A stretch of 64,000 nucleotides of DNA from Pseudomonas tumuqii (GCF_013184545.1 NZ_JAAOJA010000004.1:248001-312000), one strand, 5' to 3'. Positions 8,976 through 17,512 are shown, counted from the first letter of the stretch. Numbers and translations are program-made. The notes: generated from the letters alone by a model not told the origin.

Positions 8976-9824
8976 ATGATCAAGCTACTGGTGGCAACCG
9001 ACCTTTCCCCACGTTCGGCGCATGCCGTGCAGCGTGCCTCCCGCTTGATCGAAAAGCAGGGTGGTGGCGACTGGACCCTGGTTCATGTGGTCGACGACGA
9101 GGCGCCGCAGGACTTCGTCGCCGAGCATGTGCGGCGGGTCGAGCGCTTGCTCGACGAGCAGGCGCAGCAACTGGCCGTCCAGACCGGTAGCCGGCCGCGG
9201 GTGCTGGTGAGCAGCGGCGCGGTCGAATCGATCATCTTCGAGGCGTGCCTGGGCATGGATGCCGACCTGCTGGTGGTCGGCTGCCACCGCAAGACGCCGC
9301 TGCGCGACTTCTTTCTCGGCACCAGTGTGGAGCGCCTGATCCGTGGCAGTCACCTGCCGGTACTGCGCGTCGCGCAACCGGCCGCTGCCGATTACCAGCA
9401 TGCCTTGGCGGCGCTGGATCTGTCGCCCGGCGCCGTGCAGGCCATGACCAGTGCCCAGCGGCTGGGCCTGCTCGATCCGCAGCACTGCACGGTGCTGCAT
9501 GCCCTGGAACCCTTTCCCATGGGCATGCTGACGGAGGCGGCGATCAATCATCACTTGCTCGAAACTCAGGCCAGGGAGGCCTTGCTGAGCCTGCTTGGCA
9601 ACCTGCATGACGCCGGTTTGACCCTGCCCGATGGCTGCGTGCGGGTGCAGGATGGCGAGCCCCGGCAGCTGATCGCCCAAGAGCTGCAGGCGACGCAAGC
9701 CGATCTGCTGGTGATCGCCACGCACGGGCGCAAGGGGCTGCCGCGGTTGGTGCTCGGCAGCGTCGCCGCGGCGCTGCTGGCCGAGTTGCCGTGCGACATT
9801 CTCTGCGTGCCGCCACAGGGTTGA
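8976..9824 (+). CDS. Universal stress protein, tandem Usp domains
   Basis: A cytoplasmic protein of 282 residues with two Usp domains. The first begins IKLLVATDLSPRS and carries the ATP-binding type glycine motif in VVGCHRKTPLRDFFLGTSVERL. The second ends IATHGRKGLPRLVLGSVAAALL. The ATG at 8976 gives the family N-terminus; longer in-frame starts at 8925 and 8967 (GTG) are less likely. It corresponds in position to PA4352 next to olsAB. Stress and anaerobic survival roles are known for paralogues. An ANR-like box lies upstream and a hairpin repeat shared with the second usp gene starts at its stop codon. Confidence 0.93.
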   Translation: MIKLLVATDLSPRSAHAVQRASRLIEKQGGGDWTLVHVVDDEAPQDFVAEHVRRVERLLDEQAQQLAVQTGSRPRVLVSSGAVESIIFEACLGMDADLLVVGCHRKTPLRDFFLGTSVERLIRGSHLPVLRVAQPAAADYQHALAALDLSPGAVQAMTSAQRLGLLDPQHCTVLHALEPFPMGMLTEAAINHHLLETQAREALLSLLGNLHDAGLTLPDGCVRVQDGEPRQLIAQELQATQADLLVIATHGRKGLPRLVLGSVAAALLAELPCDILCVPPQG

Positions 9825-9869
9825 GAGGCTGTGAAAAAACTCCCGCTACAGCGCTCGATTTTTCACAAC
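9823..9869. repeat. Dispersed hairpin element, copy 1 (downstream of usp)
   Basis: The element starts GAGAGGCTGTGAAAAAACTC and ends GCGCTCGATTTTTCACAAC. TGTGAAAAA and TTTTTCACA are complementary, so it folds with A/T-rich outer arms like a terminator. A close relative lies at 42163-42225, again at the 3' end of a usp gene. Confidence 0.7.
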
Positions 9870-9873
9870 TGAT

Positions 9874-10644
9874 TCACGCGGCCCGGGCTTGAGTCTCGCT
9901 GTCCACGGCCAGGGCGCTGGCCACGGCTGCGTGGGCACGGCGTGCCAGCTGGTTGCGATTCAGCGTGGTGCTGGCAATCGGCTGGAGCAGGCGGATCTGC
10001 ACGTCGATAGGGTCACTGGCGAGCAGGCGCAACAGGTGCGAGAGCATGTCGTCGTCACCGATAAAGGGCGTGATCATGCACGGCTGGCCGTCGCGCAGGT
10101 AGCGGATGGCGACCGGTTGCAGCGCCACCCCGGACTCGATGGCGCTGCTCAGCAGGCGACCGTGGAAGGTGCGCAGGACCTGGCCGTCGCTGGTGGTGCC
10201 TTCCGGGAAGATCAGCAGCGGTCGGCCCCGTCCCAGATAGTGGCCGAGTTGCTGGTTGAGCAGGCTGCTGTCGCCCGCGCCGCGGCGGATGAACAGGGTG
10301 CCGGCCTGGTGCGCCAGCCAGCCGGCCAGCGGCCAGGAACGCACCTCGGCCTTGGACAGGAACGACAGTGGGGCGAGCATGCCGAGCAGCGGAATATCGG
10401 TCCAGGAGATGTGGTTGCTGACCCACAACATCGGTTCCTGCGGCAGTTCGCCGTGCACGCTCAGGCGGAACGGCAGGGCATTGCTCAGGCGCGCGAAGAA
10501 CCAGCGGCTCATGCGCTGACGCAGGCCCATCAGGTCATGCCGCAGCAAACGCTCGAGCAGACTCACCACCCCGGCCAGCAGGGTGACCAGGCCGATGATG
10601 GCGAGCAGGTGCAGCATTCGCAGGTACAGGCGCAGCTTCTTCAT
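9874..10644 (-). CDS. olsA: Lyso-ornithine lipid O-acyltransferase (PlsC family)
   Basis: A 256-residue membrane-associated 1-acyl-glycerol-phosphate-type acyltransferase. One N-terminal hydrophobic helix (about 13-33) is followed by the catalytic HxxxxD motif in SNHISWTD and by the acceptor-site motif FPEGTTSDG. In ornithine lipid synthesis OlsA adds the second fatty acid to lyso-ornithine lipid. The start at 10644 follows GGAG by 6 nt; an ATG at 10716 would add an unlikely 24 residues. It lies 78 nt downstream of olsB on the same strand, and this pairing supports OlsA over a generic PlsC. Confidence 0.9.
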   Translation of the reverse strand: MKKLRLYLRMLHLLAIIGLVTLLAGVVSLLERLLRHDLMGLRQRMSRWFFARLSNALPFRLSVHGELPQEPMLWVSNHISWTDIPLLGMLAPLSFLSKAEVRSWPLAGWLAHQAGTLFIRRGAGDSSLLNQQLGHYLGRGRPLLIFPEGTTSDGQVLRTFHGRLLSSAIESGVALQPVAIRYLRDGQPCMITPFIGDDDMLSHLLRLLASDPIDVQIRLLQPIASTTLNRNQLARRAHAAVASALAVDSETQARAA

Positions 10645-10722
10645 CGGGTACTCCAAACCGGGCGGGCGACATGGCCCGGCACTGTCTACACAGCGCCGGG
10701 CGATCCTGCAAGTCATGTTGGT

Positions 10723-11481
10723 TCAGACCGCCGCCTTGAAGTGGCGGGCGTAGCGCGGGCAGAGTTCGTCGCGCTTGAGCAGGATGAACACATCGGCCAC
10801 CTGGAAGTCCGGATCCCAGCAGGGCTCGCCGCAGATCTTCGCGCCCAGGCGCATGTAGGCCTTGAGCAGCGGTGGCAGCTCGGCAATGACGTTGCTCGGC
10901 ACCTCCCGGGCCGGCAGCGGCGTCTTCGGCTCGGCCCGCAGGTGTTCGGTGCACAGGTAGCGTTCGCGCAGGCGCTGCATGATCGCCTGGGCCTGGATGC
11001 CGCCGTCCTGCATGGAGATGCTGGCGCAGCCCATCAGGTAGCGGTAATCGCCCTGATTGAGGACTTCGGCCAGTTCGCCCCAGAGCACGGCGATGGTGGC
11101 GCCGTTGCGGTAGGCGCTATCGACGCAGGTGCGGCCGATTTCCAGCACTGGGCCTTGCAGGTGCGGCAGGCCGTGCAGGCTGAATTCCTCTTCGCTGTAG
11201 AAGCGGCCCAGGCTGGCGGCGGCCTGATGATCGAGCAGGCGGGTGGTGGCCACCAGCAGGCCGCTGTTCAGGTCACGCACGCCGATGTGCTGGCAGTGAA
11301 GGTCGTAGTCATCCATGTCCAGGCCGAACTCGGCACCCTTGAGCTTGGCATCGAATTCGGCGCTGAACACGCGAAAGCGCAGGGCCTGGGCTTCACGCAG
11401 GGCAGCGGGGCCGACTAGCCGCTCGGCTTGCAAGCGACGTGCTGGGGTGGTGCGGTCGCGGGTGATTGCCATCTGGGTCAT
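10723..11481 (-). CDS. olsB: L-ornithine N(alpha)-acyltransferase
   Basis: This 252-residue GNAT-fold enzyme transfers a 3-hydroxyacyl group from acyl-ACP to ornithine, the first step of ornithine lipid synthesis. Family features are [15 protein letters not shown] near the N-terminus, the [12 protein letters not shown] segment, [26 protein letters not shown], and the C-terminal [23 protein letters not shown] lies 8 nt before the ATG. It is first in the olsB-olsA operon, and three 11-bp spaced repeats upstream suggest PhoB control, as known for phosphorus-free lipids. Confidence 0.93.
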   Translation of the reverse strand: MTQMAITRDRTTPARRLQAERLVGPAALREAQALRFRVFSAEFDAKLKGAEFGLDMDDYDLHCQHIGVRDLNSGLLVATTRLLDHQAAASLGRFYSEEEFSLHGLPHLQGPVLEIGRTCVDSAYRNGATIAVLWGELAEVLNQGDYRYLMGCASISMQDGGIQAQAIMQRLRERYLCTEHLRAEPKTPLPAREVPSNVIAELPPLLKAYMRLGAKICGEPCWDPDFQVADVFILLKRDELCPRYARHFKAAV

Positions 11482-11570
11482 GCCGTCATCTCCGTTGGCC
11501 GGCTTTTTTGCCTTGCAGCCGGTCGATCTTGTTGGGCAAGCTCAGGCTAGGTAGCAGCGGTGTCACCCCT

Positions 11571-11599
11571 GTGAAGTTTTGGTGATGCTTGTGTGACAG
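11571..11599 (-). promoter_or_regulatory. Candidate Pho box upstream of olsB
   Basis: Read on the minus strand, CTGTCAC, GCATCAC and ACTTCAC are spaced exactly 11 bp apart (11593-11599, 11582-11588, 11571-11577) with 4-nt, mostly A/C spacers. The first unit matches the PhoB half-site CTGTCAT at 6 of 7 bases; the others keep only the TCAC core. It lies about 90-118 nt upstream of olsB. Confidence 0.55.
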
Positions 11600-11634
11600 C
11601 CGCCTGCCACTCCATCCCGGTCGAGGAACTGCGT

Positions 11635-12525
11635 ATGCCCTGGCAAATCCTGTTGCAAACCCATCAACGCCTGCCGGCCGCCGACAGCCTGGAGGCCTGG
11701 TATGCCGCGCTGCTGGCGCGGCTGGGCAGGCTGTCGCCATTCGAACTGGCCTTGCTCGGCGGGCGACTGGCGGCTACCCCGGGGCTGGCCTTCCTCGCTG
11801 GCTATCAAGGTGCGCTGCGGGTGCTCTGGCCTGGCGCGCCCTGGTCGCTGGGCGCGCTCTGTGTCACCGAGCACAAAAGCGTGCGCCCGGCGGATCTGCA
11901 GACCCGCCTGAGCGACCTGCTGCTGCATGGGCGCAAGGATTTCGTCACGGCAGGCGATGCCGCCGACTGGCTGCTGGTCGCCGCCCGCGAAGAGCCGCCG
12001 GCGCAACCGGTGCGGCTGGCCCTGGGCGTGGTGCGCAATGGCAATCCCGGGGTGCGCATCGAGGTGCTGCCAAGCCTGCCCCTGATGCCCGATATCGGCC
12101 ACGCCCGCCTGCATCTGGATGGCGCCCACTGCGAGCGCCTGGCCGGCGATGGCTGGGACGACTACGTGAAGCCTTTTCGCAGCATCGAGGACCTGCACGT
12201 CCTCACCGCCGTGGGCGCCTGGCTGTATGGCGTGGGGCAGGACTCTAACTGGCCGCAGGCAGTGCAGTTGCGCCTGCTCGGCCTGCTCGCCGGCTGCGCC
12301 GAAGTGGCCCGGCAAGGCCCGAGGCAAACCGCCACGCACCTGCTGCTGGCCGGGCTGTTTGCCCAGTTCGAAGCACTCGACGCCGAGTTGCCCACGGCCT
12401 TTGCCGCAGGGCCGGCGGACTGGGCCGCCTTGTGGCAACGCGACCGCGGCCTGCTGTCGATCGGCGGCTCCGCACGCGGCAAACGCCTGGCCAAAGCCCA
12501 GGCCGCCTTGGGCCTGCAGCCGTAG
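11635..12525 (+). CDS. Acyl-CoA-dehydrogenase-like protein, probably non-catalytic
   Basis: A 296-residue protein that resembles the middle and C-terminal parts of acyl-CoA dehydrogenases but is shorter than the usual 370-390. The stretch HGRKDFVTAGDAADWLLVAA looks like the FAD-contacting strand region of that family, and GDGWDDYVKPFRSIEDLHVL matches its substrate-loop region. No obvious catalytic Glu context is seen and the N-terminal helical domain is reduced. The ATG follows GAGGA by 8 nt. It is divergent from olsB, with the candidate Pho box between them, so a link to membrane lipid turnover is possible. Confidence 0.7.
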   Translation: MPWQILLQTHQRLPAADSLEAWYAALLARLGRLSPFELALLGGRLAATPGLAFLAGYQGALRVLWPGAPWSLGALCVTEHKSVRPADLQTRLSDLLLHGRKDFVTAGDAADWLLVAAREEPPAQPVRLALGVVRNGNPGVRIEVLPSLPLMPDIGHARLHLDGAHCERLAGDGWDDYVKPFRSIEDLHVLTAVGAWLYGVGQDSNWPQAVQLRLLGLLAGCAEVARQGPRQTATHLLLAGLFAQFEALDAELPTAFAAGPADWAALWQRDRGLLSIGGSARGKRLAKAQAALGLQP

Positions 12526-12835
12526 CAGACCCCGCCGCGTCTACGACGCCGCGCTGTCGCGCAGCAAACCATGTAGGAGCCAGCTTGCTGCGGTTCGGCG
12601 CTCCGACGATGCTTTTGATCAGCAAAAGTCATCGGGACGCCGGATCGCCAGCAAGCTGGCTCCTACAAAAACGTCATAACCCATTAAATCAATGGCATGC
12701 GGGTTGTCTGATCAGAACCAGGGAGACGCCTGGTCCTTGCTCGCGATGCTGTCGCCTGCGCACCAGAAACACGCGCTTTTTAGCGTCATCGACGGCGTGC
12801 TAGGGTGGCGTTTGGTCATCCGCGGAGGCACTGCA
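12526..12835. other. Intergenic region, 310 nt, mostly a REP-like repeat
   Basis: No supported gene. It holds the REP-like element at 12573-12666 and, at about 12720-12745, a short piece GGGAGACGCCTGGTCCTTGC that recurs in variant form near 16348-16376 and 16841-16853. The tail contains the ribosome site GGAGG for the gene starting at 12836. Confidence 0.7.
12573..12666 (+). repeat. REP-like element, copy 1
   Basis: The ends are inverted copies: GTAGGAGCCAGCTTGCTG on the left and CAGCAAGCTGGCTCCTAC on the right, around a core containing CTTTTGATCAGCAAAAG. The reverse complement closely matches the element at 16277-16384, so the two copies lie in opposite orientation. GTAGGAGCCAGCTTGCTGG is a familiar Pseudomonas repetitive extragenic palindrome type. 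Confidence 0.88.
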
Positions 12836-13954
12836 ATGCCCGTATCCCTGCTGCATCGGCTCGGTTTGAGCCTCGCCATGGCGGGCGGCGCCGGCCTGGT
12901 CCAGGCCGAAAGCTGGCCGGCGGCCGATTGGGCGCTGGAGCCGGTGCCTGCGAGCCCGGCCATCGCCGAACTGGAGGCCTATGCCTTTCCCGCCCGCGAC
13001 GACGAAAACCGCACGGGCGTGCGCACCGATGCCTTGCTGGTCGTCCGCGATGGCCGGGTGGTTTACGAGCGCTACGCCGGGCCGACTCGAGCCGACACCC
13101 CGCACCTGACCTGGTCGATGAGCAAGAGCCTGCTCGCCACCACGCTGGGCGTCGCCTACGGCCAGGGTCGCTTCCAGCTCGATGCGCCAGTGGCGCAGTA
13201 TTACCCGCCGTTTGCCAGGCACCCGCGGATCAAGGTCGGCCATCTGCTCAACTGGGCCTCGGGCCTGGACTGGCACGAAGACTACGAATACGCGCCGCTG
13301 AAGTCCTCGGTGGTGGCCATGCTCTATACCCGTGGTCGCTCGGACATGGCGGCCTTTACCGCGGCGCACGCCGCCGCTGCCGAGCCTGGCGCACGGTTTC
13401 GCTATTCCAGTGGCGACAGCAACGTGCTGGCCGCCGCGCTGAAGGGCATGGTCGGCGTCGAGGCCTATGCGGATTATCCCTGGAACGCGCTGTTCGAGCC
13501 GCTCGGCATCACCTCGGCGGTCTGGGAAACCGATGCCGCCGGCACCTTCGTCGGCTCGTCCTACGCTTACATGAGCGCCCGTGATCTGGCCCGCATCGGT
13601 CTGTTGATGCAGCGTGATGGCCGCTGGGGCGAGCAGCAGGTGCTGCCGCAGGCCTGGGTCGCGTTCAACCGCACGCCCTTGGCCAGCTACCAGGCGCAGA
13701 GCGCCAAGGCGGGTGACGCCGTGCCGGGCGGGCACTGGTGGCTGAACGCCGAGCTGCCGGGCGCGGCCAGACCCTGGGCGGATGCGCCGGCCGATGCCTT
13801 CGCCGCCCTCGGCCATTGGGGCCAGGGGCTGTATGTGTTGCCGACAGAGAAACTGGTGATCGTGCGTTACGCCGATGATCGCGACGCCAGCTTCCAGCAC
13901 AACCAACTGCTCAAGCGGGTCAGCGCCGCCTTTGCCCGCGAGGTGCAGCCATGA
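12836..13954 (+). CDS. Serine hydrolase, class C beta-lactamase fold, exported
   Basis: A 372-residue protein with a cleavable signal peptide (hydrophobic 8-24, likely cut after VQA). The three active-site elements of the family are visible: SxxK as S94-M-S-K97, a Tyr motif in RFRYSSGDSN, and HWGQG in place of KTG near the C-terminus. Such enzymes act in the periplasm as esterases, peptidases or 6-aminohexanoate-dimer-type hydrolases rather than true AmpC. GGAGG precedes the ATG at 12836; the longer frame from 12692 is not used. It overlaps the next gene by 4 nt. Confidence 0.9.
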   Translation: MPVSLLHRLGLSLAMAGGAGLVQAESWPAADWALEPVPASPAIAELEAYAFPARDDENRTGVRTDALLVVRDGRVVYERYAGPTRADTPHLTWSMSKSLLATTLGVAYGQGRFQLDAPVAQYYPPFARHPRIKVGHLLNWASGLDWHEDYEYAPLKSSVVAMLYTRGRSDMAAFTAAHAAAAEPGARFRYSSGDSNVLAAALKGMVGVEAYADYPWNALFEPLGITSAVWETDAAGTFVGSSYAYMSARDLARIGLLMQRDGRWGEQQVLPQAWVAFNRTPLASYQAQSAKAGDAVPGGHWWLNAELPGAARPWADAPADAFAALGHWGQGLYVLPTEKLVIVRYADDRDASFQHNQLLKRVSAAFAREVQP

Positions 13955-14289
13955 TCCGCCGGCGTCCGTTGCGCACGCTACTGCTGGCGATCGTCCTGCT
14001 GCTGGTGGGGCTCGGCTGGCAGAATCGTGCGCACCTGCAGGCCTTCCCCGACATCATCGGCGCCTACACGGCCAAGGAATATTGTTCCTGCCGCTACGTG
14101 ATGAACAACCCCGCGCCATACTGTGAAGGTTATGTGAGCCAGTACGTGCCGGTCAGCCAGTTGCTCGATGATCAGAGCCGCAAACGGGTCACCGCCAGCG
14201 GCCTGGGCCGTAGCCACAGCGCCATCTGGCTCGGCCCGCGACAGGGCTGCCAGTTGCTGCCCGCCGTGTTAATCCCGCCACAGCCGTAA
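13951..14289 (+). CDS. Small membrane-anchored Cys-containing protein, function unknown
   Basis: A 112-residue protein with one N-terminal transmembrane or signal-anchor helix (about 6-24), then a periplasmic part with a Cys cluster in YCSCRYVMNNPAPYCEGYV and a single later Cys in RQGCQLLP. It overlaps the preceding serine hydrolase by ATGA and is translationally coupled to it, which suggests the two act together in the periplasm. I do not recognise a named family. The cysteines could form disulphides. Confidence 0.8.
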   Translation: MIRRRPLRTLLLAIVLLLVGLGWQNRAHLQAFPDIIGAYTAKEYCSCRYVMNNPAPYCEGYVSQYVPVSQLLDDQSRKRVTASGLGRSHSAIWLGPRQGCQLLPAVLIPPQP

Positions 14290-14368
14290 GCGACTCGGCG
14301 CAGCGGGCTTTGCAAGGCTGCCACGGGCGACTATCGTGGCGGGCTGGACGCTCAACCTACGGGGACTT

Positions 14369-14413
14369 ATGCGAATCCGCCTGACCTGCTCCTTGTTGCC
14401 GGCTACGTACTGA
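14369..14413 (+). CDS. 14-residue leader peptide coupled to the phospholipase D gene
   Basis: A mini-gene reading MRIRLTCSLLPATY has a strong ribosome site (CGGGG 3-4 nt upstream) and ends in TGATG, where its stop overlaps the ATG of the next gene. The next gene has no clear ribosome site of its own, so reinitiation from this leader is the simplest way to translate it. No run of one regulatory codon is seen. Confidence 0.55.
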   Translation: MRIRLTCSLLPATY

Positions 14414-15570
14414 TGCCAGGGATGGTTTTCCCCTGGCGCAACGGCAACCAATTTGCCTTGCTCAACAATGGCCCGACATTCTTCCCGCGGATGATCAAGG
14501 CTATCGACGAAGCTCGCGAGCTGGTCGCCTTGGAGCTGTACCTGGTGGCCAGTGGCGCCTGCATGGAAGTCCTGTTGCAAGCCCTGTGCGCAGCGGCGCA
14601 GCGCGGTGTCGCAGTGCGTTGCCTGTTCGATGATTACGGCTCCCAGGCACTGCTGCAGATCGATCGTCGGCGCCTGAGCGCGGCCGGCGTGCAACTGCGG
14701 CGCTACAACCCGCTACGCTGGCGCCGCGGCATGCGCAATTTCTATCGCGACCACCGCAAGCTGTTGCTGGTCGATGGCCGGCTGGCCTTTATCGGCGGCA
14801 CCGGCGCGACCGATCAGTTCTGGATCCCCGGCGAGGCGGATAGCACCTGGCGCGAGGTCATGGTGGAGATCGCCGGGCCGCTGGTGACGGACTGGCAGGC
14901 GTTGTTCGACCGACAGTGGCATGCCCTGCATACACGCTTTGCCTGGCGACCGCGAGCGACGCCCGGGCTGAAACGCTTGCCGCTCTCGCCGCCAGTGGGG
15001 CAGGGCCTGGGCCGGGTGGCCTACGCCGACGCCCGCCAGCACCGCGACATCCTGCAGTCGCTGGTGCGTGCGTTGCGCGGCGCCAAGCAACGCATCTGGC
15101 TGGCCACGCCGTATTTCCTGCCGACCTGGAAAGTTCGCCGCGCCTTGCGCAAGGCGGCCGAGCGCGGGGTCGAGGTGCGCCTGCTGCTGAGCGGCCGCCA
15201 CACCGACAATCCGCCGGTGCGCTATGCCGGCCAGCGCTACTACCCGAAGCTGCTCAGGGCTGGGGTGCAGATCTACGAATACCAGCCACGCTTCCTGCAC
15301 CTGAAAATGGTCCTGGTGGACGACTGGATCAGCATCGGCTCGTGCAACTTCGACCACTGGAACCTGCGCTTCAATCTCGACGCCAATGTGGAAGCGCTCG
15401 ACCCGGAGCTGACCGCCGCCGTGGTCGCCAGCTTCCAGGCGGATTTCGCCGACAGCCTGGAGATCAGCCAGGAATTCTGGCACGCCCGGCCCTGGTGGCG
15501 ACGCGTGCAGGAGCGCCTGTGGGGCTGGCTGGATCGGCTGGTGGTGAACCTGCTCGACCGCCGTCGCTAG
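14413..15570 (+). CDS. Phospholipase D-family protein / cardiolipin synthase-like
   Basis: A 385-residue protein with two HKD motifs: HRKLLLVD (H114, K116, D121) and HLKMVLVD (H296, K298, D303), each followed by the G-G/S or G-S-x-N pattern of the superfamily. It lacks the N-terminal membrane helices of ClsA, so it resembles ClsB-type or phosphatidyltransferase-like enzymes of the inner-membrane surface. The start at 14413 overlaps the stop of a 14-codon leader; an ATG at 14422 is an alternative. Phospholipid remodelling is the likely role. Confidence 0.9.
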   Translation: MPGMVFPWRNGNQFALLNNGPTFFPRMIKAIDEARELVALELYLVASGACMEVLLQALCAAAQRGVAVRCLFDDYGSQALLQIDRRRLSAAGVQLRRYNPLRWRRGMRNFYRDHRKLLLVDGRLAFIGGTGATDQFWIPGEADSTWREVMVEIAGPLVTDWQALFDRQWHALHTRFAWRPRATPGLKRLPLSPPVGQGLGRVAYADARQHRDILQSLVRALRGAKQRIWLATPYFLPTWKVRRALRKAAERGVEVRLLLSGRHTDNPPVRYAGQRYYPKLLRAGVQIYEYQPRFLHLKMVLVDDWISIGSCNFDHWNLRFNLDANVEALDPELTAAVVASFQADFADSLEISQEFWHARPWWRRVQERLWGWLDRLVVNLLDRRR

Positions 15571-15683
15571 CAGTCCGACGTGCGGGCATGTTTCCTGGCG
15601 ATGTAGTCCTAGGCTATTACCTGTCCGCTGGATGGCGCGCGGATACTGGTTGCGCGCCCTCAACCCGTTACAGGAGAAAGCTC

Positions 15684-16265
15684 ATGGCTGCGAAAAAGAT
15701 TCTGATGCTGGTCGGCGACTATGTCGAAGACTACGAAGTGATGGTGCCGTTCCAGGCCTTGCAGATGGTGGGCCACAGCGTGCATGCGGTCTGCCCGGGC
15801 AAGAGCGCCGGAGAAACCGTGCGCACCGCCATCCACGACTTCGAGGGCGACCAGACCTACAGTGAAAAGCCGGGGCACAACTTCGGCCTGAACTTCGACT
15901 TCAGCCAGGTCAAGGCCGACGATTACGACGCCCTGCTGATTCCCGGCGGCCGCGCCCCGGAATACCTGCGCTTGAATGCCGAGGTGCTGGCCCTGGTGCA
16001 GGCCTTCAATGCCGCCAACAAGCCGATCGCCGCGGTGTGCCATGGCGCCCAGCTGCTGGCCGCTGCCGGTGTGCTCGATGGCCGCGAATGTAGTGCCTAC
16101 CCGGCCTGCGCGCCGGAAGTGCAATTGGCCGGTGGCCGCTACATGGAGATCGCCGTGGACCAGGCCCATGTCCAGGGCAATCTGGTCACCGCCCCGGCCT
16201 GGCCCGCGCATCCGGCCTGGCTGGCCGGCTTCCTCAGGCTGCTGGGCACCCAGATCAGCCTGTAG
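15684..16265 (+). CDS. DJ-1/PfpI family protein
   Basis: A 193-residue single-domain protein with the family's nucleophile elbow [10 protein letters not shown] (C119, H120), an early acidic residue in GDYVEDYEV, and the [13 protein letters not shown] loop. Members include glyoxalase III, proteases and deglycase-like stress proteins; the exact reaction cannot be told. GGAGAAAGCTC precedes the ATG. The reading frame stays open far upstream through the phospholipase gene, but that part is a shadow. Confidence 0.92.
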   Translation: MAAKKILMLVGDYVEDYEVMVPFQALQMVGHSVHAVCPGKSAGETVRTAIHDFEGDQTYSEKPGHNFGLNFDFSQVKADDYDALLIPGGRAPEYLRLNAEVLALVQAFNAANKPIAAVCHGAQLLAAAGVLDGRECSAYPACAPEVQLAGGRYMEIAVDQAHVQGNLVTAPAWPAHPAWLAGFLRLLGTQISL

Positions 16266-16276
16266 ACTGCAAACCC

Positions 16277-16384
16277 GTAGGAGCCAGCTTGCTGGCGATC
16301 CGGCGTCCCGGCGATATTTGTTGATCAAAAGCATCGTCGGAGCGCCGAACCGCAGCAAGGACTACGCGTCTCCCTGGCTCCTAC
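16277..16384 (-). repeat. REP-like element, copy 2, inverted and with a 14-nt insertion
   Basis: This matches the reverse complement of 12573-12666, sharing GTAGGAGCCAGCTTGCTGG at one end, the CGGAGCGCCGAACCGCAGCAAG part of the core, and CTGGCTCCTAC at the other end. The right arm is split by the extra GACTACGCGTCTCC. It lies between the DJ-1 gene and the ribbon-helix-helix gene. Confidence 0.88.
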
Positions 16385-16419
16385 CCACGACCCATCTCCC
16401 GACCGAGGAAAGGCATGCC

Positions 16420-16722
16420 ATGTGCGAGCTCTATGTCAAAGCCGACCCCATCCTCTACGAATCCCGCTCGCGCTCGCTGCGCATCCGCGGCGTGGTCACC
16501 ACCCTGCGCCTGGAAAACCAGTTCTGGGACATCCTCGCCGAGATCGCCGCGGTCGACGGCATGACCACCAACCAGCTGATCAGCAAGCTCTACGACGAAG
16601 TCATGGACTACCGCGGCGAGGTGGTGAATTTCGCCTCCTTCCTGCGCGTCAGCTGTACGCGTTTTCTCAGCCAGCGACCGAGCAATGTGCGCGAGCTGTC
16701 ACTGGCGCAGCGGGCACAATAA
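16420..16722 (+). CDS. Ribbon-helix-helix domain protein
   Basis: A 100-residue protein with the beta strand RSLRIRGVVTTLRLENQFWD and two helices in ILAEIAAVDGMTTNQLISKL, the arrangement of the RHH_4 family. It is expected to bind DNA as a dimer. No partner gene or operator is evident; a REP-like element lies immediately upstream and 315 nt without a gene follow. GAGGAAAGG precedes the start. An out-of-frame ATG at 16415 is ignored. Confidence 0.85.
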   Translation: MCELYVKADPILYESRSRSLRIRGVVTTLRLENQFWDILAEIAAVDGMTTNQLISKLYDEVMDYRGEVVNFASFLRVSCTRFLSQRPSNVRELSLAQRAQ

Positions 16723-17037
16723 CCAGGCAGGCACAGCGGATACTGCGCGATTCTGGTTGCCGTGGCTTGTGCAGCCAACTGAAAGGCCAGGTTGCTGTTG
16801 CGTGTGGCCCAAGCAAGTCGTGCTGTTTGCCGGAGCGCAGGGGACGCCTGGTCGTTATCCACGAAAGCCGCGAAACCTGAAATTTTTGCCGGGTAGCCCC
16901 ATCCAGTCTCGATCCTGCTGCGCGAGCTGGCGGCTCGTCTGGCGGCATTGCCGCCGACGGCCGAGTGATGCCGGCAACAGCGTTCTTGCGCCGAGTGGAT
17001 TAAACTCGCTTACCAGGCAGGACAACGGAGGCGGGTG
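16723..17037. other. Intergenic region, 315 nt, no gene seen
   Basis: Small overlapping frames exist on both strands but none has a convincing start, ribosome site or protein character. A GGGGACGCCTGGTCG piece related to the short repeats near 12722 and 16348 lies at about 16839-16853. The ribosome site of the FKBP gene is at 17027-17031. Confidence 0.6.
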
Positions 17038-17379
17038 ATGAGCGGCGAATTAAAGATCGAAGATATTCGGGTGGGTGAGGGCAAGGCAGTGGTCAAGGGC
17101 GCCCTGATCACCACCCAGTACGACGGTTTTCTCGAAAACGGCACCAAGTTCGACTCCTCCTACGATCGCGGCAAACCCTTCCAGTGCGTGATCGGCACCG
17201 GACGCGTGATCAAAGGCTGGGATCAAGGCCTGATGGGCATGAAAGTCGGCGGCAAACGCAAACTCTTCGTTCCGGCCCACCTCGGCTACGGCGAAACAGA
17301 GTTCGGCCCCCATATCAAGCCCAACTCCAACCTGATCTTCGAGATCGAACTGCTGGAAGTGCTGACCCGGGACGATTGA
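17038..17379 (+). CDS. FKBP-type peptidyl-prolyl cis-trans isomerase
   Basis: A 113-residue single FKBP domain without signal peptide, hence cytoplasmic. Core FKBP residues are present: YDGFLENGTKFDSSYDRG, then the VIKGWDQGLMGMKVGGKRKL motif, PAHLGYG, and the closing strand NLIFEIELLEV. It would catalyse prolyl isomerisation in folding proteins. GGAGG is 6 nt from the ATG at 17038; the GTG at 17035 is too close to the ribosome site. Confidence 0.94.
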   Translation: MSGELKIEDIRVGEGKAVVKGALITTQYDGFLENGTKFDSSYDRGKPFQCVIGTGRVIKGWDQGLMGMKVGGKRKLFVPAHLGYGETEFGPHIKPNSNLIFEIELLEVLTRDD

Positions 17380-17512
17380 TAAGGGCCTGCAGCGACCCTT
17401 GGGTTTCGGACCTTCGGCAGATGGTCTTTCGTGGGGGCTGGCTGGACCCGGCCAGTGTCTACCTGTCAGCTTGCGCCCAGACACTTTTCCCGACTCCGGC
17501 CTCTGCCGGATG

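Noticed and set aside
12162..12632. Small minus-strand frames through the REP-like repeat
   Set aside because: Parts of their sequence come from the repeat itself, and similar frames appear at the other copy. They are repeat-derived, not genes.
14916..16265. A 449-codon open frame across the phospholipase D gene and the DJ-1 gene
   Set aside because: The first part is the shadow frame of the phospholipase gene. The true DJ-1 start is at 15684, with a good ribosome site and the family N-terminus.
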